Source: Chitinophagaceae bacterium DXS
GTDB lineage: Bacteria; Bacteroidota; Bacteroidia; Chitinophagales; Chitinophagaceae
Length of the DNA stretch: 64,000 nucleotides
NCBI GenBank assembly: GCA_030345135.1
Contig: CP128386.1
Coordinates: 465,129-529,128 of the forward strand
Direction of reading: 5' to 3'
This document shows positions 44,127-50,988 of the stretch, piece after piece; the stretch's first letter is position 1, and the number at the start of each line of letters is the position of its first letter. The position numbers and the translations under genes were made by a program. Below the pieces are notes generated by a model, which was not told the origin of the DNA, ran no database searches, and was given only the letters and a program-made list of their open reading frames with translations.

Positions 44127-44157
44127 TTGGTAGTTATATCCTTAAAAACTAATTTTA
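44127..44157 (+). promoter_or_regulatory. Candidate promoter of UpxY-like gene
   Basis: TTGG (44127-44130), 19 bases, TAATTTTA (44150-44157): near-consensus -33 and -7 boxes, 22 bases before the ATG at 44180. Confidence 0.4.
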
Positions 44158-44179
44158 CCAGCCTGTAGTGTTGAAAAAT

Positions 44180-44692
44180 ATGAGCGAAGAAAAAAAATGG
44201 TACGCCATTTATACTAAACCCCGTTGGGAAAAAAAGGTCTCCGCACTTCTTGCGCAAAAGAGTCTGGAAGCCTGGTGTCCCGTCCAGAAAATCAGGCGCC
44301 AGTGGAGCGACCGTAAAAAAACTGTCCTGGAACCTTTGTTTAAATCTTATGTTTTTGTTCATGTATCGGAAAAAGAGAAAACCGATGTACTACGCACAGG
44401 CGGCGTGGTTAATTTTGTGTATTATTTGGGTAAGCACGCTGTCATCCGGCAGCGCGAAATAGATACAATTAAGGCTTACCTGTTGGAAGAAGGTGCACAG
44501 ATCTCCGTTGAATCATGGGAATCTTTAGCCGAGAATATCAAAGTACAGGTGACACAGGGTGTTTTTATGAATAGTACAGGTACTGTTGTGCGTTCCAGTC
44601 ATAAAAAAGTATATGTAAGGCTGGAAAGTCTTGGACAGGTAATGATGGTTGAGTTTCCTGTCGCACATGTAGAAAGACTGGCCGAACGGTAG
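44180..44692 (+). CDS. UpxY/NusG-like transcription antiterminator
   Basis: A 170-residue NusG paralogue. The NGN domain spans about residues 1-105 (KKWYAIYTKPRWEKKVSALL, WCPVQKIRRQWSDRKKTVLE, PLFKSYVFVHV) and a KOW-like C-terminal domain follows (VTQGVFMNSTGTVVRSSHKK, VRLESLGQVMMVEF). ATG 44180 is preferred to TTG 44168. In Bacteroides, UpxY proteins are encoded first in capsule operons and let RNA polymerase read through their leaders. Here no polysaccharide gene follows: a terminator lies 27 bases after the stop and the next gene is antisense. It must act in trans or is a relic. The housekeeping nusG would be elsewhere. Confidence 0.88.
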   Translation: MSEEKKWYAIYTKPRWEKKVSALLAQKSLEAWCPVQKIRRQWSDRKKTVLEPLFKSYVFVHVSEKEKTDVLRTGGVVNFVYYLGKHAVIRQREIDTIKAYLLEEGAQISVESWESLAENIKVQVTQGVFMNSTGTVVRSSHKKVYVRLESLGQVMMVEFPVAHVERLAER

Positions 44693-44719
44693 ACAAATTA
44701 ATAAGCAACCAGAAATTAT

Positions 44720-44753
44720 AATGCCGTTCATTTTTGTGAACGGCATTGATTTT
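44720..44753 (+). terminator. Terminator after UpxY-like gene
   Basis: AATGCCGTTCA (44720-44730) pairs with TGAACGGCATT (44737-44747), then GATTTTTT. It also abuts the stop codon of the small leftward gene. Confidence 0.9.
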
Positions 44754-44909
44754 TTATGAACCTCGTTGAGCCCTGCCTGTCACCCGCGTGGTTTTAGCTG
44801 CGGCTTTAGTATTACCTTTCCCTGATTTTGGCGCCGCTAATCCTGTTTTGTTTGCCTGCTGGCTTCCTTTCTTTTTATCCTTGTTTTTACTGGCATCAAA
44901 AAGTGACAT
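44754..44909 (-). CDS. Small basic protein, 51 residues
   Basis: A 51-residue frame from the ATG at 44909 to the TAA at 44754. It starts MSLFDASKNKDKKKG and is rich in Lys, Ala, Gly and Thr, with 14 Lys or Arg and only two Asp (no Glu), and ends TTRVTGRAQRGS. The absence of a signal peptide and the high charge suggest a disordered nucleic-acid-binding protein, for example a ribosome- or DNA-associated one. I cannot name the family. Support for it being real: its stop lies exactly at the terminator end, and it fills an otherwise empty 331-base gap between the UpxY-like and GH18 genes. Confidence 0.6.
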   Translation of the reverse strand: MSLFDASKNKDKKKGSQQANKTGLAAPKSGKGNTKAAAKTTRVTGRAQRGS

Positions 44910-45023
44910 ACGCTTTAATTTAGTGTAGAAAGATAAGAAGATTTACGCTTTTTGTGTGCAGATTTTGATTAACGGAATAAGCGGGATGGTTGGACAAAAA
45001 TGAAGGACCGGATCATCCGGTAT

Positions 45024-45992
45024 TTATTTGCCATGCAATTTTATCTCATCATCAATTGCCCTTAAAAGAGAATTTTCGCCATCGGCATCCTGTAATAACT
45101 GCCAAAACATTACGCCGCCGGCTTTTTTCAGCGCCAGTTTTGTTTTTTCTCTGATAGTTTTCAGCCCGTTGTAATACAATATAGAACTGTCCCGCAAAAC
45201 AAGTTCGTCTTCATTGATCTTTTCCGGAAACTGGCGTGCGATGTCTTGAAATGACATATAGCCGGCGCCCTTCGGGCCAAAACTGTAACCATAAAAAGGA
45301 AGGCCGAGATAAAGTTTTTTCCTGTTGAGTTTGCGTGTTTTGTTCCAATAAAAAAGATCGTCAACCGCCATTTGGTAGGAAGAATGTTGTCCGGGCCTGG
45401 CAGGATCCCACGGGCCGGTTTTGTCGTAAGACATGATGGTGATGTAATCCAGTTGCTTTAATGCTTTATCTGGCAGAACATCTTTGTAAGCAGTTGCAAT
45501 GGCTGCAGTAATTATTTTGTTGCTGGTCTTAAGCGCATTTTTCAAATCGAAAATAAATGCTTCGTAATTGCTGTCAATCCGGGCTCCCTCCAGATCAACA
45601 TCAATTCCTGCAACGTTATATTGCCCGGCAATCTGTGCCAGGGCCTGTACAAAAGCTTTTCTGTAAGGTGCCGACAAGAGTTTTGAGTAATACGCTGGTG
45701 CATTGCCACCGCCGATTGATAAAAGCAGTTTCAGGTTATGCTCCCTGCAAAATGTACTCAGCGAATCAATAAAGGGTTGATAGCTAAAATTGCCATTCGA
45801 ATCCGGATTCACGAATGCATAGTGAATATGTGTGATCCGCTCCACGTCAATCCGTTTAAAAGCTTCAGATGTGCGGCCGGGAAAATAAGCAATCACCGGA
45901 AATCTTAAGTTGCGGTTCGTTGTACTGCTTTGTGTCTTTCCTGTATTTATCGCCAGAAAGAAGAAAATAAAAATAAGGAAGTTGGGTTTCAT
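45024..45992 (-). CDS. Secreted GH18 protein with altered motif
   Basis: A 322-residue GH18-family protein from ATG 45992 (MKPNFLIFIFFFLAINTGKT, signal peptide); an upstream ATG at 46016 adds eight residues. LLLSIGGGNAP supplies the SxGG strand. The catalytic motif reads AGIDVDLEG: D131, D133 and general acid E135 are kept, but the first Asp of DxxDxDxE is Ala128. ITIMSYDKTGPW and GVMFWQLLQDADG complete the barrel. It could be an active endo-N-acetylglucosaminidase-type enzyme or a weakened chitinase. It is only distantly similar to the GH18 gene at 11318. No operon partner; the terminator at 46053 separates it from the cupin gene. Confidence 0.87.
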   Translation of the reverse strand: MKPNFLIFIFFFLAINTGKTQSSTTNRNLRFPVIAYFPGRTSEAFKRIDVERITHIHYAFVNPDSNGNFSYQPFIDSLSTFCREHNLKLLLSIGGGNAPAYYSKLLSAPYRKAFVQALAQIAGQYNVAGIDVDLEGARIDSNYEAFIFDLKNALKTSNKIITAAIATAYKDVLPDKALKQLDYITIMSYDKTGPWDPARPGQHSSYQMAVDDLFYWNKTRKLNRKKLYLGLPFYGYSFGPKGAGYMSFQDIARQFPEKINEDELVLRDSSILYYNGLKTIREKTKLALKKAGGVMFWQLLQDADGENSLLRAIDDEIKLHGK

Positions 45993-46052
45993 CCATCCAA
46001 GATAGACAAAGTTCATCTTTAGAAAACTGCAGAAAGAAAAACATCTCTTTCC

Positions 46053-46090
46053 AAAAAAGAGGTTGCGTTCTTTTTAGAATGCAACCTCTT
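46053..46090 (-). terminator. Terminator after cupin gene
   Basis: On the minus strand AAGAGGTTGCATTC (46090-46077) pairs with GAACGCAACCTCTT (46070-46057) and is followed by TTTTGG. Confidence 0.85.
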
Positions 46091-46091
46091 C

Positions 46092-46126
46092 ACCTGATAC
46101 CTGATACCTGACACCTGATACCTTAA
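46092..46126 (-). repeat. GGTATCA heptads after cupin stop
   Basis: On the minus strand: GGTATCA GGTGTCA GGTATCA GGTATCA GGTG. It starts a few bases after the cupin gene and lies between that gene and its terminator; the same unit follows 32675 and 36723. Confidence 0.75.
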
Positions 46127-46128
46127 AA

Positions 46129-46584
46129 CTATCCGCTGGTTGAAGCCGAAGCCAGGCCAATTACTTTTTCAATTACAGAAGGATCATTAGGAGGAAGACT
46201 GCCTGTGGCTTCTGATCCTATTTCAAAAAAGTACTTTTCCAAACCAGCAGGGGAGAGCATTGTTAGCAATCTGCCTTTTGTTTTGCCTACATTTCTGAAA
46301 GTATGCAATGTACCTTTCGGAATATGGATAAAATGACCAGCCCCGGCTTCAATTTGTTGTTTTCCGCGGACAAAAGAAAACTGCCCGTCTAAAACATAAA
46401 ATGCCTCATCCTCCAAATGGTGGATGTGCCGGGGCGGTGCACTACCAGGCTGTATGCAACCCTCTGTTATCGTAAATGCTCCGCCCGTTTGGTCACCTGT
46501 AATATGAAAAGTATACAGGTCACCAAGTACCCGTAAGGATGTTGATTTTTCTGCAAAGAGCTTAAGCTTATTCAGTAAATGCAT
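46129..46584 (-). CDS. Cupin-domain protein
   Basis: A 151-residue single-domain cupin. The first cupin motif is visible as PPRHIHHLEDEAFYVLDGQF, with metal ligands HIH and E, and the second as FIHIPKGTLHTFRN, with the third His. This resembles cupins of the quercetinase-like or YxaG-related group and sugar-isomerase-like proteins, which bind Fe, Mn or Ni and act as dioxygenases, isomerases or ligand sensors. It starts 35 bases after the methyltransferase gene and shares its direction, so the two are probably one operon acting on the same small aromatic or other metabolite. The reaction cannot be named. Confidence 0.87.
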   Translation of the reverse strand: MHLLNKLKLFAEKSTSLRVLGDLYTFHITGDQTGGAFTITEGCIQPGSAPPRHIHHLEDEAFYVLDGQFSFVRGKQQIEAGAGHFIHIPKGTLHTFRNVGKTKGRLLTMLSPAGLEKYFFEIGSEATGSLPPNDPSVIEKVIGLASASTSG

Positions 46585-46619
46585 GGCTTCGTTTTTTTAA
46601 GAGGAAGAATTTAAATAGC

Positions 46620-47666
46620 TTATTTATAAGCAATCAATGCGCTCGAAGGACCGGTGAGATGCATAATGTCAACCTGTTTAAAGCCTGCTTCCTTTGCCCA
46701 GCCTGTAAAGTCTGCGGCTGTATAATCAAATCCGCCAAATGTTTCAAGCAGCATATTCAGTGACATAAGCAGACCAAATGCATTTTCTTTCCTTTCGTCG
46801 TCAATCACATTTTCAATAACCACAAATGCGCCTCCGTCAGGTAAAGCATCATAGGCCTTTTTGATCAGTATTTTCTTGTCTTCCAAACTCCAGTCATGCA
46901 GAATGTTGCCCATTGTTATAATGTCGGCTTGGGGAAATGGATCTGTAAAAAAGTTACCTGATACTACTTGTACACGGTCGGCCACTTCGTTGTTGTTGAT
47001 ATTGCGTTGAGCGATCGGAGCAACTTCCGGAAGGTCAAAAGTTGTTGAAATTATTTGCGGTTGATGAATGGCGATCTGAATGGAAAGATCACCACCGGCA
47101 CCACCTATATCACAATGTGTATAGTATCCTGAAAAGTTGAACTGGTTGGCAAAAGCGATGAAATTACCAAGCTGAATGCCACCCATTGCATGAATAAATT
47201 CTTCAAGACGTTTTTCATCTGCATATAATGCTGCAAATACTCCGTCGCCGCCATTCTTTACTTCATTTTGGGGAAGACCCGTTTTTAAACCTTCGCCAAG
47301 ATCTCCCCAAAAAGAATAGACACGATTGTTGGCCATGGCAAGAATACCACCCATGTAAGATGGCCGCTTTTTGTTGAGGAAAATATCCGTTTCCAACGAG
47401 TTGGCATATTTAGCTTGTGAGCCCTGGCCACTGCGGCAAAGGAACTTCATCGCAACGAGTGCATCGAGAAAATCTTCAATGCCCCTGCCGTGTAATTGCA
47501 ATGACTCTTTGATTTCGGCTGAAGTTTTACTGTCATCAGAAAGCAATGTAAAAAGGTCAAAACCCACGGCGGTCAGTAATACTTTAGATGACCAGAAGGC
47601 GAAGCCGGTTTGCATAATTCGGGAAGGATTGATTACTACCTGGTTTGAGATTGTTTCAGTTAGCAT
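46620..47666 (-). CDS. SAM-dependent O-methyltransferase (family 2)
   Basis: A 348-residue methyltransferase of the Methyltransf_2 (caffeate/hydroxyindole O-methyltransferase) type. The N-terminal helical dimerisation domain (about 1-100: FWSSKVLLTAVGFDLFTLLS, EIKESLQLHGRGIEDFLDAL) is followed by the Rossmann domain with motif I CDIGGAGGDLSIQIA, TTFDLPEVAP, and ITMGNILHDWSLEDKKILIK. The last contains the HDW whose His is the catalytic base in plant and bacterial members. Substrates of relatives are phenols, antibiotics and quinones. It is first in a two-gene unit with the cupin. No biosynthetic gene cluster surrounds it. Confidence 0.88.
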   Translation of the reverse strand: MLTETISNQVVINPSRIMQTGFAFWSSKVLLTAVGFDLFTLLSDDSKTSAEIKESLQLHGRGIEDFLDALVAMKFLCRSGQGSQAKYANSLETDIFLNKKRPSYMGGILAMANNRVYSFWGDLGEGLKTGLPQNEVKNGGDGVFAALYADEKRLEEFIHAMGGIQLGNFIAFANQFNFSGYYTHCDIGGAGGDLSIQIAIHQPQIISTTFDLPEVAPIAQRNINNNEVADRVQVVSGNFFTDPFPQADIITMGNILHDWSLEDKKILIKKAYDALPDGGAFVVIENVIDDERKENAFGLLMSLNMLLETFGGFDYTAADFTGWAKEAGFKQVDIMHLTGPSSALIAYK

Positions 47667-47824
47667 AAGATTAGTTTTATGAATGAATAATTTGAGACCG
47701 TTTTATAGTGATGTGCTAAAAACGTAAGGCTAAATTATTCATCCACAAAGCGGTAATGGGCGCAATGGCAATCAATGGTGCGGTAGATGGAATGAACGGA
47801 AATAAATAGAGAATAAAAGATTAA

Positions 47825-49123
47825 CTATGAGAGAGGGAGCGTTACACGAACTATTGTTTTCTTATTTAGTACACTATCAACTTCTATATTCCCACCATGC
47901 ATTTTTACGAACTCTTTTGCAACAAGCAGTCCAAGGCCGGTACCTTTTTCGTTTTCCGTTCCGCTGGTATTCTTTTTTTCACCAGCCTCAAATAGGAAAG
48001 AAAGTTTTTCCGGCGCAATTCCTACTCCGTTATCTTCAATTTCAATAACAGCCTGATTATCCTCCAGGTTTGTTCTCAATTTAATTACACTTCCTCTGGA
48101 TGAATATTTAATTGCGTTGCTTAAAAGATTTCTGAATACTGCAGTTAAAAGATCGTAATCTGCGACGACAGGTGTAACAAGAGTATATTCAGTGTGAATT
48201 GTAAGTTCTTTTTGAAGAAGCTGATCGTTATAAATTTCAGTAACATCATTCAGCAGATCTGAAAGGCTTGTGCGTTCCGGGTGATATTGTATTTCTTTCG
48301 TTTGCGCGAGCGCCCAATTCAACAGGTTGTTAAGTAGCGTATTGAGCTTATTAACTGACTGATCAATGCGCTGGGAAAGCAGATCAATTTTCTCGCGTTC
48401 ATTTTGTTTGTTGTAGTGACCTACAAGTTTGGCTATGCTTTGAAAGGAAGTGATCGGGCCTCTCAAATCGTGACTGATGACGGAAAAAAGCCGGTCTTTT
48501 GTTTGATTGCTCTTGCGCAGTTCTTCTGTTCTTTTTGCAATAATATCCTCCATCGAATCGAACAGTACAGAGTTTTGAATAGAGACTGCAATAGCTTGAG
48601 AGAGTGTAATGAGAAAAGCTTCGTCTTCTTTGCTGAATACACTTAGGTTATAGCTTTCAGCCAGCAATACAGCCACAAGTTCGTTATTGGCGATAAGTGG
48701 AATGGCTATCTGGCTTTCGGGATTATCCAGTCCCGGAAGTGTTTGTGCGACCTGTTGCGGAAGACTATTGTTAACTGCCAGGTAATCTTTTTTTCTTCGG
48801 ATGCCTGTAATATTAATAGGCAATCTTTTTACAGCAGCCAATCCCGCAATGCCGGTTCCGAATGGTATGGAAAAGCCCGTATGATCTTTTTCGTAACCAT
48901 AGCTGCATTGTACAACCAGATTTTTCAACGCTTTATCCGGCAACAGAATAAGACTGTAATGAATATAAAACTGATCGTTTAATATTTTCAGAATGTTTTG
49001 CAGTTTATCGGGCAGACTCAAAACTTTGTTCAACTCGAATGTAACCGTTGCCATCAGGTGATTTTTTCGCCTGGCTTCATTCAGTTGTCGTGTGAGTAAT
49101 TGAAGTTGATTATCATCTGTCAT
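47825..49123 (-). CDS. GAF-domain sensor histidine kinase
   Basis: A 432-residue cytoplasmic histidine kinase without transmembrane segments. A coiled stretch (1-25) is followed by a GAF domain (about 30-185, HYSLILLPDKALKNLVVQCS, FGTGIAGLAAVKRLPINITG). The HisKA domain contains the phosphoacceptor H218 in VISHDLRGPITS. The HATPase domain has the N box LLSNAIKYSS and the G boxes EIEDNGVGIAPEK and KGTGLGLLVAKEF. It starts two bases after the upstream PNPOx gene and is last in the four-gene operon with a LytTR regulator, the likely phosphorylation partner. The GAF domain could bind a small ligand, haem or flavin-derived signal. Confidence 0.93.
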   Translation of the reverse strand: MTDDNQLQLLTRQLNEARRKNHLMATVTFELNKVLSLPDKLQNILKILNDQFYIHYSLILLPDKALKNLVVQCSYGYEKDHTGFSIPFGTGIAGLAAVKRLPINITGIRRKKDYLAVNNSLPQQVAQTLPGLDNPESQIAIPLIANNELVAVLLAESYNLSVFSKEDEAFLITLSQAIAVSIQNSVLFDSMEDIIAKRTEELRKSNQTKDRLFSVISHDLRGPITSFQSIAKLVGHYNKQNEREKIDLLSQRIDQSVNKLNTLLNNLLNWALAQTKEIQYHPERTSLSDLLNDVTEIYNDQLLQKELTIHTEYTLVTPVVADYDLLTAVFRNLLSNAIKYSSRGSVIKLRTNLEDNQAVIEIEDNGVGIAPEKLSFLFEAGEKKNTSGTENEKGTGLGLLVAKEFVKMHGGNIEVDSVLNKKTIVRVTLPLS

Positions 49124-49125
49124 AA

Positions 49126-49530
49126 CTACAATGGATAAAGACGGGTTACTTCTATAATTTCAAAAAGATCCGCTGCCAGTAAGTGAAATACATCAGTCAT
49201 GCCTTGAACACCCGCTATTACTTCAAGCTGTAATTTCATTTGGTCATAAATAGAACCTTCCGCCCGGGATTCTTTAAACCTGAGTTGCATTTTGTACAAC
49301 GCATATGTCACTGGTGAGGTAAGCACAACACAAACCATCGGGTTCTCAGTAATGTTCCTTACTGTTTTATTAAAGAATTGCCTGGACAATGCCACGTGTG
49401 TATCATCAACATAAAATACCTGCGATACATATGTAACATTTGGTATGCCATCCGCTGATGCAGTAGAAACGACTGCCGGAATTACGCCCTCAAAAGCGGG
49501 CATCATTTCTTCTAATATCTGCTCATTCAT
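49126..49530 (-). CDS. PNPOx-like flavin-binding protein 2
   Basis: A 134-residue split-barrel protein of the pyridoxamine 5'-phosphate oxidase family (VIPAVVSTASADGIPNVTYV, LSRQFFNKTVRNITENPMVC, VLTSPVTYALYKMQLRF). Such domains bind FMN, F420 or haem. In other bacteria very similar domains are fused in front of GAF-type sensors with kinase or cyclase outputs, which suggests this one is a detached sensor module of the adjacent GAF kinase (recollection of the family, not checked). Its ATG overlaps the end of the preceding gene by four bases (ATGA), so translation is coupled, and it ends two bases before the kinase. Confidence 0.85.
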   Translation of the reverse strand: MNEQILEEMMPAFEGVIPAVVSTASADGIPNVTYVSQVFYVDDTHVALSRQFFNKTVRNITENPMVCVVLTSPVTYALYKMQLRFKESRAEGSIYDQMKLQLEVIAGVQGMTDVFHLLAADLFEIIEVTRLYPL

Positions 49531-50006
49531 TTGTTGTCCTCCAGGTCTATAACCTGCCTCCCTGTGCCTTTGTGCGGTGTCTGTTCATAAATATAGCGTA
49601 CGTTGAATGTCACTGCAAAAGATGGCCGGTGGAAATATGATTGAAAAAGCGGCTCCTTTAAAAATCCAAATGATGTTGTGATGTCTGTAAATGCATCGAA
49701 ATATTTTCGTTGTAATGCTTCCTCTTCCTGTGTACAGGGGCGAATAGACTGGTAGGTGCCTTTATACTGATAACTTTCAAAACTTGGAACACAGGTGGCG
49801 GCAAGTGCAATGTTGGTGTTGAGCTGCAGATTGTGTATGAATTTTTTTCCAAAAACCTCACTGATAAAAAAGGTGATATTTCTAATGTCGTTTACTTCAG
49901 CAATGCCGGCGCAACGGACGATTTCCGGTGCGTTGTTATCGTCGCAATTGGAAGCCCAAAGCGCCGATGGCTCTGTTAAAAGTTGATAATATGGTGTATC
50001 GTTCAT
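49527..50006 (-). CDS. PNPOx-like split-barrel protein 1
   Basis: A 159-residue protein with weaker similarity to the pyridoxamine-phosphate-oxidase split-barrel fold: EIVRCAGIAEVNDIRNITFF, FGKKFIHNLQLNTNIALAAT and YKGTYQSIRPCTQEEEALQR correspond to the sheet that contacts flavin and to the dimer region. The product does not have a clear enzyme signature, so it may be a ligand-binding rather than catalytic member. It starts six bases after the LytTR gene and overlaps the next gene by four bases. Together with PNPOx 2 it could form a hetero-oligomer that senses a flavin, haem or redox state for the kinase; inference. Confidence 0.75.
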   Translation of the reverse strand: MNDTPYYQLLTEPSALWASNCDDNNAPEIVRCAGIAEVNDIRNITFFISEVFGKKFIHNLQLNTNIALAATCVPSFESYQYKGTYQSIRPCTQEEEALQRKYFDAFTDITTSFGFLKEPLFQSYFHRPSFAVTFNVRYIYEQTPHKGTGRQVIDLEDNK

Positions 50007-50012
50007 AAGTAG

Positions 50013-50768
50013 TTAAATCAGTTTAAGCTTGCTAAACAAAGCGTCTTTATATGTTTTTCCGATGGGAATTTCTTTGCCCGCTATTTTAAGAACACTGTCA
50101 TCAAGGTTTACCTCTTCTATTGCTTCTGTTTTTACTGCGAATGATCTGTGTGTCTGAATAAAGCTATTGGCGGGAAGTTGGTCCAACAGGTTTTTCAAAC
50201 GAATGTTAACTGCATAGCGGCGTTCTTTCGTATGTACATAACAGTACTTTTCTTCTACTTCAATAAACAATAGATCTGTTATAGGAATTTTCAAAAGACG
50301 GTTGTTGTATTTAACAAAGAAGGCGTTGTATGAAACATCTATTTTATAGGCCGTATCCTCATCTTTCTTTTCATTGGCCGGATGGTTATTAAAAAGCGCC
50401 AGTTCCATTGCCAGTTGAAGGTTTCTTTCATTGTAAGGCTTAATAATATAAGCAGAAGGATTGGTTTGCCTTGCTTTTGCAAAAGTTTCCGAATCAGAAA
50501 ATGCCGTTACGTAAATAACAGGTGTTTGGCGAATGGCCGATGCAATTTCCACAAATTCAATTCCGTTCAGCGGACCGTTAATTTCTATATCCATCAGCAG
50601 GAGATCCGGCGGCTGTTGTTTAAACAATTTCAGCGCGTCTATCGCATTGTCAACAATTGAAAATTTGGAATAGCCCGATTCCGGCAACAACATTTGCAGG
50701 GTTTCGGCATGTATTGGGTCGTCTTCTACCGCAAGTATGTACAAGTCAGACATGACGTTTGTTTCCAT
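50013..50768 (-). CDS. LytTR-family response regulator
   Basis: A 251-residue two-component regulator. The receiver domain (about 8-125) has the acidic pair in VEDD, phosphoacceptor D60 in LLLMDIEING, the Thr/Ala switch in VTAFSD and the Lys in IIKPY. The LytTR DNA-binding domain occupies about 150-251 (ITDLLFIEVEEKYCYVHTKE, FIQTHRSFAVKTEAIEEVNL). It is first in the operon with two PNPOx proteins and the GAF kinase, an order in which regulator and sensor enclose the putative input proteins. LytTR regulators bind pairs of short direct repeats; none was identified confidently upstream. The ATG at 50753 is an alternative start. Confidence 0.93.
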   Translation of the reverse strand: METNVMSDLYILAVEDDPIHAETLQMLLPESGYSKFSIVDNAIDALKLFKQQPPDLLLMDIEINGPLNGIEFVEIASAIRQTPVIYVTAFSDSETFAKARQTNPSAYIIKPYNERNLQLAMELALFNNHPANEKKDEDTAYKIDVSYNAFFVKYNNRLLKIPITDLLFIEVEEKYCYVHTKERRYAVNIRLKNLLDQLPANSFIQTHRSFAVKTEAIEEVNLDDSVLKIAGKEIPIGKTYKDALFSKLKLI

Positions 50769-50988
50769 GAATTGATCGACTTATGATTTTGCAAGCCAAT
50801 TGATATCTTTTATAGCAGGGTGTGTTTTTTAGGTTTAGTCATCAATGCTGTTTATTCCTTTCATCCGGTCATTTATTCTGTCCACAGTTTATTTCATTGC
50901 AGTCGGCCCCATAGCTTCTTCTTCGGTTACTAGTTTAGCATTGTCTTCAACAATGATAATAAAAATTAGCACGCATAAAAACAGGTTT

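Noticed and set aside
50845-50988. Upstream extension of the NHL lipoprotein
   Set aside because: The 48 extra residues precede a complete lipoprotein signal at 50989 and look non-coding.
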